From: Brevundimonas terrae
GTDB lineage: Bacteria > Pseudomonadota > Alphaproteobacteria > Caulobacterales > Caulobacteraceae
DNA length: 64,000 nt
Direction of reading: 5' to 3'
NCBI RefSeq assembly: GCF_011761985.1
Contig: NZ_JAASQT010000007.1
Location: forward strand, 1 to 64,000
Below, piece after piece: positions 16,956 through 25,344 of the stretch (positions are counted from its first letter, which is position 1; every line of letters begins with the position of its first letter). Below the pieces are notes generated by a model. That model had not been told where the DNA came from. It did no database searches and worked only from the letters and a program-made list of their open reading frames with translations. Position numbers and translations under genes: made by a program.

Positions 16956-18021
16956 GGGCGAGGGTGTCCTTGGAAGCCGTAAACGCAAAGCCGCTATCGG
17001 CTGCGGGCGAGGAGAGGGCGCAGGCCAGCACCCGTGCGCGATGGAAGGTTTCGTCGCCCCAGCTTCCGCCAAGGGCGAGGCCGCGCTTCAGCAGGAAGTG
17101 GACATCCACCTCCCACGAATAACCCATGGCCCCGTGCACCTGAATGGATGTGCGGGCGGCAAGGCTGGCGGCTTCGACTGCGGCCAGTTTGGCGTGCGAG
17201 GCGCGGGCGCGGGACAGGGCGTTATTGGCCCCGATCTCGGCCGCGGCGGCATAGATGACGGGGCGGGCAAACTCGATCTTGACCTGTGCTGTGGCCAGCA
17301 GATGTTTGACCGCTTGATAGGTGCCGATGGGCTTGCCGAACTGGGTGCGCTCATTGGCATAGGCGACGGCCAGCTCGACGCTGCGTTCGGCAAGGCCGAG
17401 GCATTGGGCAGCGGCAAATACCGTGGCCCGTTCCAGCGTCTGCGCCAGCAGGGGGGCGCAGACGCTGGCCTCGGCGACCACGGTTTCGGCCGTGAGGGTG
17501 GCCGTTACCGTGGACAGACGACGGAAAGGATCAATCGAGGCGTGGGTGTCCATCTGCACCTGATTGCGGGCAACCAGATGAAGCTGGCCATCCTGAACCA
17601 GCAACAGGGCATCGGCATTTTCGGCTCCGCAAACGAACGGATTGACCGGATGAGCGAGGGCGATGACGGCCTCGCCCGCCAGAGCTTTTTGTAGCCATTC
17701 CTCTGCGCGGGGATGATCCAGCGCGGCCAAGAGCGGGATCACGACACCGGCTTGTTCGACTAGAGGTTCGGGCAGGGCGGCGTGACCACAGGCGCGGGCA
17801 ACCAATACGAAATCGGTCTCGGACAGTCCAAGACCACCCTTGTCCTCGGGCACCAGAATACCGGACAGGCCAAGCTCCATCAGAGCATTCCAGCGGGCGG
17901 CATCATGGGTCTGGCCGCTATCCATCAGGCGGCGCAGATCGGCCCCTGTACACTGGTCGGTCAGCAGGGACGAGACGACCTCGGCAATGGCCCGTTGTTC
18001 TTCTGCGAAGGCAAAATCCAT
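16945..18021 (-). CDS. Acyl-CoA dehydrogenase, FadE32/FadE33-like subunit
   Basis: A 358-residue acyl-CoA dehydrogenase (MDFAFAEEQRAIAEVVSSLL) with ELGLSGILVPEDKGGLG, QCLGLAERSVELAVAYANER and the C-terminal IQVHGAMGYSWEVDVHFLLK. It is shorter than a standard FadE, as for the beta-type partner subunits of the steroid-linked enzymes. It lies two bases after the FadE31-like gene, a typical arrangement for heteromeric partners. It probably oxidises the methyl-oxo-octanedioyl-CoA chain late in the pathway. Confidence 0.88.
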   Translation of the reverse strand: MDFAFAEEQRAIAEVVSSLLTDQCTGADLRRLMDSGQTHDAARWNALMELGLSGILVPEDKGGLGLSETDFVLVARACGHAALPEPLVEQAGVVIPLLAALDHPRAEEWLQKALAGEAVIALAHPVNPFVCGAENADALLLVQDGQLHLVARNQVQMDTHASIDPFRRLSTVTATLTAETVVAEASVCAPLLAQTLERATVFAAAQCLGLAERSVELAVAYANERTQFGKPIGTYQAVKHLLATAQVKIEFARPVIYAAAAEIGANNALSRARASHAKLAAVEAASLAARTSIQVHGAMGYSWEVDVHFLLKRGLALGGSWGDETFHRARVLACALSSPAADSGFAFTASKDTLAHAA

Positions 18022-18023
18022 GA

Positions 18024-19175
18024 TCAGCCCCTCGGCATGCCAAGCACACGCTCGGCGATAATGTTGCGCTGGATTTCGTTGGAACCGGCATAGATCGGCC
18101 CCGCCAGCGAGAAGAGATAACCGCCCAGCCAGTCGTGATTATTGGCCATCGGTTCGGCTAGTTCGGCATAGGGACCGAGGATGGCCAGCGCGGTCTGGTG
18201 CAGGGCGATGTCCATCTCCGACCAGAAGATTTTGTTGCAACTGGCCTCGGCCCCGATGCTGCCACCGGCCTGAAGGCGACAGGCGGTAGAATAGATGGAC
18301 AGGGCATAGGCCTGTGCATTCATCCAAGCCTGCGCCACATCGCGGCCAATAGCGGGATCAAGGCGATCCTGATGTTCCAGATATAGCGCCGACAGCTTGC
18401 GGGCCGCTTCCTGATAACGGGCAGGCGATCTCAGCATCAGGCCGCGCTCGAAACCGGCTGTGGCCATGCAGACGTGCCAGCCCTGACCTTCGTCGCCCAG
18501 ACGGTTGGCGACCGGCACGCGGGCATTTTCCAGAAAGATTTCGGCAAAGCCCGCTTCGCCGTCGATCTGGGGAATGGGATTGACCGTGACGCCCTCGATT
18601 TTCAGGTCCATCAGCACCAGTGACAGGCCCTTATGGCGCTGTGATCCGGCTTCGGTGCGGACCAGCACAAAGGCCCAGTCGGCAAAGACGGCGCGTGACG
18701 ACCAGATTTTGTGGCCGTTCAGCACATAGTGATCGCCATCGCGCACGGCGGTGGTGGCAACCGCAGCAAGGTCCGATCCGGCTTGCGGTTCCGACCATGC
18801 CTGCGCCCAGATTTCATCGCCAGAAGCCATGGCGGGCAGGAAGCGGGCCTTTTGCGCGTCCGTGCCGAATTCCATCAGGGTCGGGCCCAGCAGGAAGATA
18901 CCGTTCTGGTTCACCCGACCCGGGGCACCCGCGCGATAATATTCTTCCTCGAAGATCAGCCATTCGATCAGGTTCAGGCCGCGACCGCCGTAGTCTTTCG
19001 GCCATGTGACCATGCCGAAATTGCCCTTGGCCAGTGTGCGCTCCCACTCGCGGTGCAGTGCAAATCCGGCCTCGGTATCAAAGGAGGGCAGTCGGGTTTG
19101 CGGCACATGGTTTTGCAGCCACTGGCGGACTTCCAGACGAAAGGCGTCTTGTTCGGGCGTAAAGGATAGCTGCAT
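18024..19175 (-). CDS. Acyl-CoA dehydrogenase, FadE31-like
   Basis: A 383-residue acyl-CoA dehydrogenase with VTWPKDYGGRGLNLIEWLIF, WAQAWSEPQAGSDL, LNGHKIWSSRAVF and the C-terminal YAGSNEIQRNIIAERVLGMP. Segments such as EEEYYRAGAPGR and ERGLMLRSPARY resemble what I recall of mycobacterial FadE31 (Rv3562). It probably forms a heteromer with the subunit downstream. The ATG overlaps the last base of the upstream echA20 stop. Confidence 0.88.
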   Translation of the reverse strand: MQLSFTPEQDAFRLEVRQWLQNHVPQTRLPSFDTEAGFALHREWERTLAKGNFGMVTWPKDYGGRGLNLIEWLIFEEEYYRAGAPGRVNQNGIFLLGPTLMEFGTDAQKARFLPAMASGDEIWAQAWSEPQAGSDLAAVATTAVRDGDHYVLNGHKIWSSRAVFADWAFVLVRTEAGSQRHKGLSLVLMDLKIEGVTVNPIPQIDGEAGFAEIFLENARVPVANRLGDEGQGWHVCMATAGFERGLMLRSPARYQEAARKLSALYLEHQDRLDPAIGRDVAQAWMNAQAYALSIYSTACRLQAGGSIGAEASCNKIFWSEMDIALHQTALAILGPYAELAEPMANNHDWLGGYLFSLAGPIYAGSNEIQRNIIAERVLGMPRG

Positions 19176-19924
19176 CAGAACTTGGCCTGCTTGCCGCCAT
19201 CGACAAAGGCATCGCGCGAGGCCTGACTGTCGGCGTGCATATACATTTCCAACGTAAAGCCCTGTTCGAAGCGATAGCCGTGATCGACATCGCGGGCCTC
19301 AAGGCCGTTGAGCGCCTGTTTGGCCAGAACCAGCGCGGTGCGGCTCTTGCCCGCAATCACAGCGGCAAAGGCACGGGCCTCGGTCAGCAGGTCATCGCGG
19401 CTGACGACCTTGTGCACACCGCCCAGACGCCATGCGTCCTGAGCGCTGATCTTGCCACCCGTGAAGAAGGCGGCGCGCACGGCGTGCAGAGGCAACATAC
19501 GCGACAGGTGCGATGCCCCGCCCATCGCGCCACGGTCGATTTCCGGCAGGGAGAAGAAGCAGTCATCGGACGCGATCACCGTATCCGACGCACCGCAAAT
19601 GCCGATGCCGCCACCGATCACGAAACCATGGGCGGCCACGACGACCGGCACAGGACAGTCACGCACGGCCTTGAAGGTGCGGTAGTTGCCGCGGTTCAGT
19701 TCAACAATGCGTTCGGGGTGGGCCTGCATCTCCTTGATGTCGACGCCGCCGCAGAATCCGCGACCTTCGGCACGGATCAGCACACAGCGCACATCCTCGC
19801 GCGATCCAACCTCGGTAATGATGTCGGGCAGGGCATTCCACAGGGTGGAGTCCAGCGCATTGACCGGCGGATGATCCAGAATGATCTCGCCGATGCGGTC
19901 ATTGATTTCGGTGCGGATAGGCAT
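19175..19924 (-). CDS. echA20: Crotonase, EchA20-like ring D hydrolase
   Basis: A 249-residue crotonase-fold protein. Landmarks are LDHPPVNALDS, the oxyanion-hole GRGFCGGVDIKEM and VVAAHGFVIGGGIGICGASD. Extended similarity to mycobacterial EchA20 (Rv3550) is recalled, including DIKEMQAHPERI. EchA20 hydrolytically opens steroid ring D in HIEC-CoA to give COCHEA-CoA, the substrate of IpdAB, whose genes lie in the same operon. It is 12 bases downstream of ipdC. Confidence 0.9.
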   Translation of the reverse strand: MPIRTEINDRIGEIILDHPPVNALDSTLWNALPDIITEVGSREDVRCVLIRAEGRGFCGGVDIKEMQAHPERIVELNRGNYRTFKAVRDCPVPVVVAAHGFVIGGGIGICGASDTVIASDDCFFSLPEIDRGAMGGASHLSRMLPLHAVRAAFFTGGKISAQDAWRLGGVHKVVSRDDLLTEARAFAAVIAGKSRTALVLAKQALNGLEARDVDHGYRFEQGFTLEMYMHADSQASRDAFVDGGKQAKF

Positions 19925-19936
19925 GTCGGTCTTCCG

Positions 19937-21016
19937 TCAGGCCGCGATGCGGGCGGGGCCGCACAGGGCCTCCAGCCGCGCGCGGGCTTGGGTGGTGATT
20001 TCAGTAATCAGGGCCTCGCAGGTGGGCAGATCGCCCAGACGACCCGCGACCTGTCCGGTGGCCATCAGGCCATCATCTGGGCTGCCTTCGACGACAGCCC
20101 GCTGGATCAACATCGGGGCGCTGGCGGCCATCATGGCCTGTGCCAGCGTCAGTCCGCCGTGGCCGGTCATGGCGCGGGCAGCTTTCAGCAGCTCGGCATT
20201 GGATGCGCCGGTTGCGCGTTTCATCATCCACGCGCTTTCCAGCGCCCTGACCCACATGGAGACGGGGCCGGATTTCTCGATCCGGTTCAGGCGTGGATTG
20301 CGGATCATGCGCTGGGGCAGGCCGTCCACCTTGGTGGAGACCAGAATGTCGTCGGGACCGGCCTTCAGGTAACGGTCCTTGGTGATGGCGGGGATGGGGC
20401 TTTCCGCCGTCATCAGAAAACGGGTGCCCATGGCCATGCCCGCTGCGCCATAGGCTAAAGCTGCCGCCAGACCGCGCCCGTCGCCAAAACCGCCCGCCGC
20501 CACAACCGGCACATCTACTGTGTCCAGCACCTGAGGCAACAGGACGGTGGTGGCGACCGAGCCGGTATGGCCGCCGCCTTCGCCGCCTTGAACCGTGATC
20601 ATGTCACAGCCCAGTTCGACCATTTTCTTCGCGTGTTTCAGCGCCCCGACCGTCGGGATGCAGACAATGCCCGCATCGCGGAAGCGTTTGATGATGGCCT
20701 TGTCGGGACCGCGTCCAAAACTGACGGCGCGGATATGGTCGCGTTCCGACAGGATGATCTCGACGATCTCGGCGGCACCCGGCTGGAACATGTGGAAGTT
20801 CACGCCGAACGGATGCGGGGTTAGGGATTTAACCTGCGCAATCGCTGCCCTCAGTTCGTCGGGGCGCATGACGGCGGCCCCCAGAAAACCGAAGGCTCCG
20901 GCATTGGAAGTGGCCGCAACCAGAGGCGGGGTGGCAATCCAGCCCATCGCCGTCTGGATCACCGGATAGCGGCAACCCAGTTTGCGGGTCAGTTCGGTTT
21001 CAAGGACATCGGTCAT
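19937..21016 (-). CDS. ipdC: NAD(P)H-dependent flavin oxidoreductase, IpdC-like
   Basis: A 359-residue FMN TIM-barrel protein of the nitronate-monooxygenase/2-nitropropane-dioxygenase superfamily. It starts with TRKLGCRYPVIQTAMGWIAT and has a phosphate-binding GGEGGGHTGSV and VVAAGGFGDGRGLAAALAYG. This matches mycobacterial IpdC (Rv3553), proposed to desaturate ring C of the 5-oxo-HIC-CoA intermediate. Genuine nitroalkane oxidation is unlikely in this context. The ATG overlaps the upstream crotonase stop (ATGA). Confidence 0.9.
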   Translation of the reverse strand: MTDVLETELTRKLGCRYPVIQTAMGWIATPPLVAATSNAGAFGFLGAAVMRPDELRAAIAQVKSLTPHPFGVNFHMFQPGAAEIVEIILSERDHIRAVSFGRGPDKAIIKRFRDAGIVCIPTVGALKHAKKMVELGCDMITVQGGEGGGHTGSVATTVLLPQVLDTVDVPVVAAGGFGDGRGLAAALAYGAAGMAMGTRFLMTAESPIPAITKDRYLKAGPDDILVSTKVDGLPQRMIRNPRLNRIEKSGPVSMWVRALESAWMMKRATGASNAELLKAARAMTGHGGLTLAQAMMAASAPMLIQRAVVEGSPDDGLMATGQVAGRLGDLPTCEALITEITTQARARLEALCGPARIAA

Positions 21017-21921
21017 GCGTCGCCCTTTTCCTTATTGCCCGTTTCCTTGTTAACCTGCGCCATGCTCTTGCCATCCAGCCCGCCGAGGCTGTGACCGCTG
21101 ACCAGATCGTTCTGGGCATGGGCGAAATGGTGCATGTGGAAGACGGCATCCATGGCCGTACGCTTGCCGCGCAGGTCTTCGACATGGTTGACGGCCTGTT
21201 TGGTCAGGGACAGACCAAGGCGCGGCATCTGGGCAATCTTTTCGGCGAGGGCGCGGGTCTGGGCTTCCAGATCGTCGCGGGCCACCACGCGGTTGACCAT
21301 GCCCAACTCATAGGCGCGCTGTGCTGGCATACGATCCCCGAGGAACAGGAATTCCTTGGCGATACGCGGGTGCATTTCAAAAGCGTGGGCGAAATATTCG
21401 ACGCCCGGAATACCCATGTACACGACCGGATCCTGAAAATAGGCATCGTCCGAGGCCACGATCAGATCGCACACCCAGGCCAGCATTAGGCCGCCCGCAA
21501 TACAGGCCCCTTGAACCATGGCGATGGTTGGCTTCTGGATTTCGCGCCAGCGGCGGCACATGCCCAGATAGACCTCGTGCTCGCGGGTATAGAGCAGCTC
21601 GGCCCCCGGCTTATTGGTGTGATCGGCCACCAGATGTTTGCGATCAAATGTCTTGTGCAGATCACGGCCCGGCGTGCCGATGTCGTGACCGGCCGAGAAA
21701 TGCTTTCCGGCCCCGCGCAGGACAATGACCTTGACCGCATCGTCATCGACAGCACGGCGAAAGGCATCGTCCAGCGCATAGGTCATCTGCGAGTTCTGGG
21801 CGTTGTGAAACGCCGTGCGCTGCATGGTTATCCATGCGACCGGCCCCTCCACCGCATAGTCAACGGGGGTGTCGGTTTCGTAGACAATATCCACGGATTT
21901 GGGAGGGACCAGATCGCTCAT
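21013..21921 (-). CDS. Enoyl-CoA hydratase (crotonase) family protein
   Basis: A 302-residue crotonase with an N-terminal extension of about 25 residues. It has MQRTAFHNAQNSQM, oxyanion-hole GKHFSAGHDIG, VQGACIAGGLMLAWVCDLI and DPVVYMGIPGVEYF. It is longer than usual for the family, resembling steroid-cluster hydratases of the EchA19 type. It probably hydrates the alpha,beta-unsaturated CoA ester made by FadE30. It lies two bases after ipdB. Confidence 0.88.
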   Translation of the reverse strand: MSDLVPPKSVDIVYETDTPVDYAVEGPVAWITMQRTAFHNAQNSQMTYALDDAFRRAVDDDAVKVIVLRGAGKHFSAGHDIGTPGRDLHKTFDRKHLVADHTNKPGAELLYTREHEVYLGMCRRWREIQKPTIAMVQGACIAGGLMLAWVCDLIVASDDAYFQDPVVYMGIPGVEYFAHAFEMHPRIAKEFLFLGDRMPAQRAYELGMVNRVVARDDLEAQTRALAEKIAQMPRLGLSLTKQAVNHVEDLRGKRTAMDAVFHMHHFAHAQNDLVSGHSLGGLDGKSMAQVNKETGNKEKGDA

Positions 21922-21923
21922 GC

Positions 21924-22745
21924 TCAGGCAGCCTCGGTCTTGGCGAGGCGGCGATCGCCGACCGGATTGCCCTTGATCAGGGTGGCCCGCAGATTGTGCG
22001 GGTCCAGACGCTCGCGGATCAGTTTGAGCTGTTCGGCGCTCGGGGCCTTGGTTTCAGGAATGTGGTCAGGGCGTTCCAGCGCAAAGCCGGTGTTTTCCTG
22101 AACCTCTTCGAAGGTCACGCCGGGGTGCAAGGAGCGCACGCGCATGGCGTTGTCCTTGCCGCCGAAGTCCAGCACGGCCAGATCGGTGATGACCCGTCGC
22201 AGGTCCAGTCCGCGCGGCTTTTTGCCATCCGGCCAGCGGGCAGGGTTGTAACCAACGCCGCACACATAATCGACCTCACCCGCCACAAAGGCGCGGGTGT
22301 TGTGGGTTGGCACGAAATAGCTGTTCGGGTGGCTGATCGAGTTACCCGGATAGCCACGCGCGCCCAACAAGGCCGCCTTGGGTTTGGCGTGGTCGCCGAT
22401 GACCGAGATATTGGTCTGGCCGAAACGGTCGATCTGGGTCGGCACCACCATGGCGTGACGCTTGCCACCCCACAGATTGTCAAAGGTGCGGGCAAACGGC
22501 ATCCAGCCCTCGATCTTGGGCTGATAGCCATTGCGCGGACCGGCGGGCACCGGCTCGGCGACGAAATGGTTTTCGCCATCGGTCAGCATCAGGGCCGGAT
22601 TGCATGTTAGCTTGGCAAGGCCGGCGGCAAGGCGCGGCATCAGGGTAATGCCGGTGGCCAGCACCTCGCCATCATGGGTCCAGGCCTCGGAACCGGCGGC
22701 AATGCACAGTTCGATCAGGCTATAGGTGTCGGTGGTCTGGGTCAT
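21924..22745 (-). CDS. ipdB: COCHEA-CoA hydrolase beta subunit, IpdB-like (CoA-transferase family I fold)
   Basis: A 273-residue protein of the CoA-transferase family I beta type. It starts MTQTTDTYSLIELC and contains PTQIDRFGQTNISVIGD, GYPGNSISHPNSYFVPTH and GVTFEEVQENTGF. With IpdA it forms the enzyme that hydrolytically opens the last steroid ring; in this family the CoA-transferase fold acts as a hydrolase. The start at 22745 is the first ATG giving the conserved N terminus, ten bases after the ipdA stop. Longer versions read back into ipdA. Confidence 0.9.
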   Translation of the reverse strand: MTQTTDTYSLIELCIAAGSEAWTHDGEVLATGITLMPRLAAGLAKLTCNPALMLTDGENHFVAEPVPAGPRNGYQPKIEGWMPFARTFDNLWGGKRHAMVVPTQIDRFGQTNISVIGDHAKPKAALLGARGYPGNSISHPNSYFVPTHNTRAFVAGEVDYVCGVGYNPARWPDGKKPRGLDLRRVITDLAVLDFGGKDNAMRVRSLHPGVTFEEVQENTGFALERPDHIPETKAPSAEQLKLIRERLDPHNLRATLIKGNPVGDRRLAKTEAA

Positions 22746-22755
22746 GTCATGCCCC

Positions 22756-23625
22756 TCAATAGATCGCTGCGGGAAGGGCGCGGATGTGGTCGGCACCGCC
22801 GACAGCCGCGACATAGGTGTCGGGTTCAACATCGACGAAGCGGTCGCGATACTCGCCCCAGCCTTCGCCGCTGGAGGCGACATAGGTTTTCAGGTGGGCC
22901 ATATCGATGCCGTAGTCGGGATTGGCGGCGGTCGGGTGGGCACCCAGCGGAGCCTCGATCACGCCGGTCACGACGCTGCGCTCGAACGGGTGGAAGCGCG
23001 AATTGGCAGGCAGGTCCAAGCCTTCGGTTTCCACCAATTGCTCGGTAGAGACAAACACCTTGTCGGCGGCCCGCGCCATCAGGTCGTCAAAGAAGGGGTC
23101 GGGGCTGAAGATCAGCGTATTGCCCGCCTTGTCCGCACGGTGGACGTGCATGATGGCCGCATCCAGCTTGATAGCGGGCATGGCCAAAAGGGTCTGACCG
23201 TCCTCATAGGGCGACTTGATCGTCTTGATGCCTTGCGCCGGAATATCGGTGGCCATGCCGAACTGGGCGGGCAGGAAGGGCAGGTGCATGGCGGCGGCCC
23301 GCAGGCCCCAGTGCAGTAGGCCCTCGTCCAGTTCCATGACTTCCAGCGTACCGGTCTGACGTGCCGCGCGGAAATGCGGGTCCAGCGGGAAATGGTCCAG
23401 CGAGACAAAGCCGAAGATCAGCTTCTTGACCTTGCCTGCCGCCACCAGTGTGCCGACATCGGGGCCGCCATAGGCCACGATGGTCAGGTCTTTCAGGTTC
23501 GAGCGGGCAATAGCGCGCACCAGAGCCATCGGTTTACGACGGGTCGCCCAGCCACCGATACCGATCGTCATTCCGTCTTTCAGGCTGGCGACAAAGCCAT
23601 CCAGATCCAGCCGTTTGTCCAGCAC
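22756..23625 (-). CDS. ipdA: COCHEA-CoA hydrolase alpha subunit, IpdA-like
   Basis: A 289-residue CoA-transferase family I alpha-type protein. It has DGMTIGIGGWATRRKPMALV near the N terminus, GGPDVGTLVAAGKVKKL, and MELDEGLLHWGLRAAAMHLP, where E101 is the probable counterpart of the catalytic glutamate of actinobacterial IpdA. With IpdB it cleaves ring C. The start is GTG at 23625 with GGAG nine bases upstream. It is the first gene of the 16-gene operon and is divergent from an MFS transporter across 243 bases. Confidence 0.9.
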   Translation of the reverse strand: MLDKRLDLDGFVASLKDGMTIGIGGWATRRKPMALVRAIARSNLKDLTIVAYGGPDVGTLVAAGKVKKLIFGFVSLDHFPLDPHFRAARQTGTLEVMELDEGLLHWGLRAAAMHLPFLPAQFGMATDIPAQGIKTIKSPYEDGQTLLAMPAIKLDAAIMHVHRADKAGNTLIFSPDPFFDDLMARAADKVFVSTEQLVETEGLDLPANSRFHPFERSVVTGVIEAPLGAHPTAANPDYGIDMAHLKTYVASSGEGWGEYRDRFVDVEPDTYVAAVGGADHIRALPAAIY

Positions 23626-23868
23626 GCCGCATCACTCCGTTAAAAGCAGGGATTGGTTCCTGCTACGACGCTATGAGACGGCTATCAGCGGGTGAAGGGC
23701 GCCGGAACGAACGGATTGTTTGCGTCCGGAGACAATGCCGCAAAGGGCAGTGAATCCGGCCTGTAGGTGCCAGCCGATAGGTGAGCCTGACGAAACACTC
23801 TGGCCGTCTGCGGCGACTTATCGCTGCGCGCGCACTGGGTTCTATTTCTGCCAACGACGGGGGCACCC
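23626..23868. promoter_or_regulatory. Divergent promoter region, ipd operon and MFS transporter
   Basis: This 243-base spacer is the only sizeable non-coding region upstream of ipdA, so the promoter for the 16-gene operon should lie here. AGCAGG (23645-23650) and CCTGCT (23659-23664) form an inverted repeat with an 8-base spacer, 20 bases from the ipdA start. CCGGA (23702-23706) and TCCGG (23725-23729) flank a second weak symmetry. No KstR2-type CAAG/CTTG palindrome was seen. Promoter boxes were not assigned. Confidence 0.45.
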
Positions 23869-25215
23869 GTGAACAAGGCGGGGAGGCCGGATGTGCTTCG
23901 TAAAATAACCGAAGACCGGACGGATATGCTGAAGACGCGAGACGATATGAATCTCCCGCGCGGGATATTTGTCCTGATCTTTATTGTCTCGATGGTCATG
24001 GCCATCGGCAATACGGGCCTGATTTCTGTCATGCCTGCGATCGGGCGGGCCATTGGCATGTCCGATCATCTGGTGGCCGCCATCTTCTCGCTGTCGGCTT
24101 TGTTGTGGGCCATCAGTGCGCCTCACTGGGCGCGGGTTTCGGATGTGCGCGGCCGCAAGCCGATGATGATGCTGGGTCTGGGCGGCTTTGTCTTTTCGAT
24201 GCTGGGGTGCGCGCTGGTGGTGTGGGCAGGGCTGCAGGCCCTGCTGGCTCCGGTGGTGGTGTTCGTCACCTTCCTGCTGATCCGCGGTATTTTCGGTATT
24301 CTGGGATCGGCCACCGCCTCGTCCAGTCAGGCCTATGTGGCGGACCGCACCTCGGCCAAGGAGCGCACATCGGCCCTGTCTGCATTGGCAGGCGCACTGG
24401 GTATGGGCACGATTATTGGCCCCGCCCTGTCACCCTTGCTGGTGTTCGGCTTCCTGGGGCTGGCAGGACCGATGACCATTTTTGCGCTCGGCGCAGGCGT
24501 GGTTCTGCTGATGGTGATGCTGATTATTCCGCGCGATATCCCGCCCGCAAAGCTTTATCCCGACAAGTTCGCCAATGCGCACACGGCGGCGGCGCGCAAG
24601 GAGCGTGGCTTTGGCATCTGGCTGGACCGCGATATCGGACCCTGGCTGATCTTCGGATTCCTGTCGTGCTGCGTGCAGGCCATCAATGTCTACACACTCG
24701 GCTTTGTGGTCATGGATGTGGTGGCTCTGCCGGCGACCGAGGCCCAGCGCTATATAGGTATGGCCATGGCGGCAGGCGCAGGGGCGGGACTTTTCGGCCA
24801 GTGGGTGCTGATCCCGTGGCTGAAAATGTCGCCGCGGGCCCTGATCTGGTCCGGTGGCCTGCTGGCGCTGGCGGGCAATCTGTTGACGGTGTTTGCCCAT
24901 GACATCTGGATGTTGTCGCTGGGCTATGTGGTGCTGACGCTGGGCTTCTCGTTCTGTCGTCCCGGTTTTACCGCCGGTGCCTCGCTGGCGGCGCGACCGG
25001 ACCAGCAGGGTATTGTCGCCGGAATGGTGTCCAGCCTGTCGGGCGGGTCCATTGTCATCACGCCCGTCATCGGCGTGCTGCTTTATGAAATGGCGACGCC
25101 GTCACCGTTCATCCTGAACTGCGTGGTTATGGGCGGGCTGATGATTTTTGCCTGGAAGAACGCCTCGCTGTGGCGTCCCGAGCTGTCACGCACAGCCACT
25201 TCGATTGTTTCCTGA
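23869..25215 (+). CDS. MFS transporter
   Basis: A 448-residue major facilitator with about 12 hydrophobic segments. The first begins near residue 31 (LPRGIFVLIFIVSMVMAIGN), and HWARVSDVRGRKPMMMLGLG carries the family loop motif. GTG at 23869 has a G-rich site five bases upstream; ATG at 23926 or 23947 would trim a polar leader and are also possible. It is divergent from ipdA, and the amidohydrolase follows after 129 bases. It probably moves a steroid or degradation acid across the inner membrane; substrate unknown. Confidence 0.85.
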   Translation: MNKAGRPDVLRKITEDRTDMLKTRDDMNLPRGIFVLIFIVSMVMAIGNTGLISVMPAIGRAIGMSDHLVAAIFSLSALLWAISAPHWARVSDVRGRKPMMMLGLGGFVFSMLGCALVVWAGLQALLAPVVVFVTFLLIRGIFGILGSATASSSQAYVADRTSAKERTSALSALAGALGMGTIIGPALSPLLVFGFLGLAGPMTIFALGAGVVLLMVMLIIPRDIPPAKLYPDKFANAHTAAARKERGFGIWLDRDIGPWLIFGFLSCCVQAINVYTLGFVVMDVVALPATEAQRYIGMAMAAGAGAGLFGQWVLIPWLKMSPRALIWSGGLLALAGNLLTVFAHDIWMLSLGYVVLTLGFSFCRPGFTAGASLAARPDQQGIVAGMVSSLSGGSIVITPVIGVLLYEMATPSPFILNCVVMGGLMIFAWKNASLWRPELSRTATSIVS

Positions 25216-25344
25216 TGCGGATAAACCGTCTGCAACCACGCGCTTGTTGTCGACGGGCGTTGGTCAATAATCGTTTCATCAAAATCTAAAAATCGGCCTG
25301 CGCCCTGATGCGCCGAGGCCGAGTACAAGACGTGGGAGCCTCCA

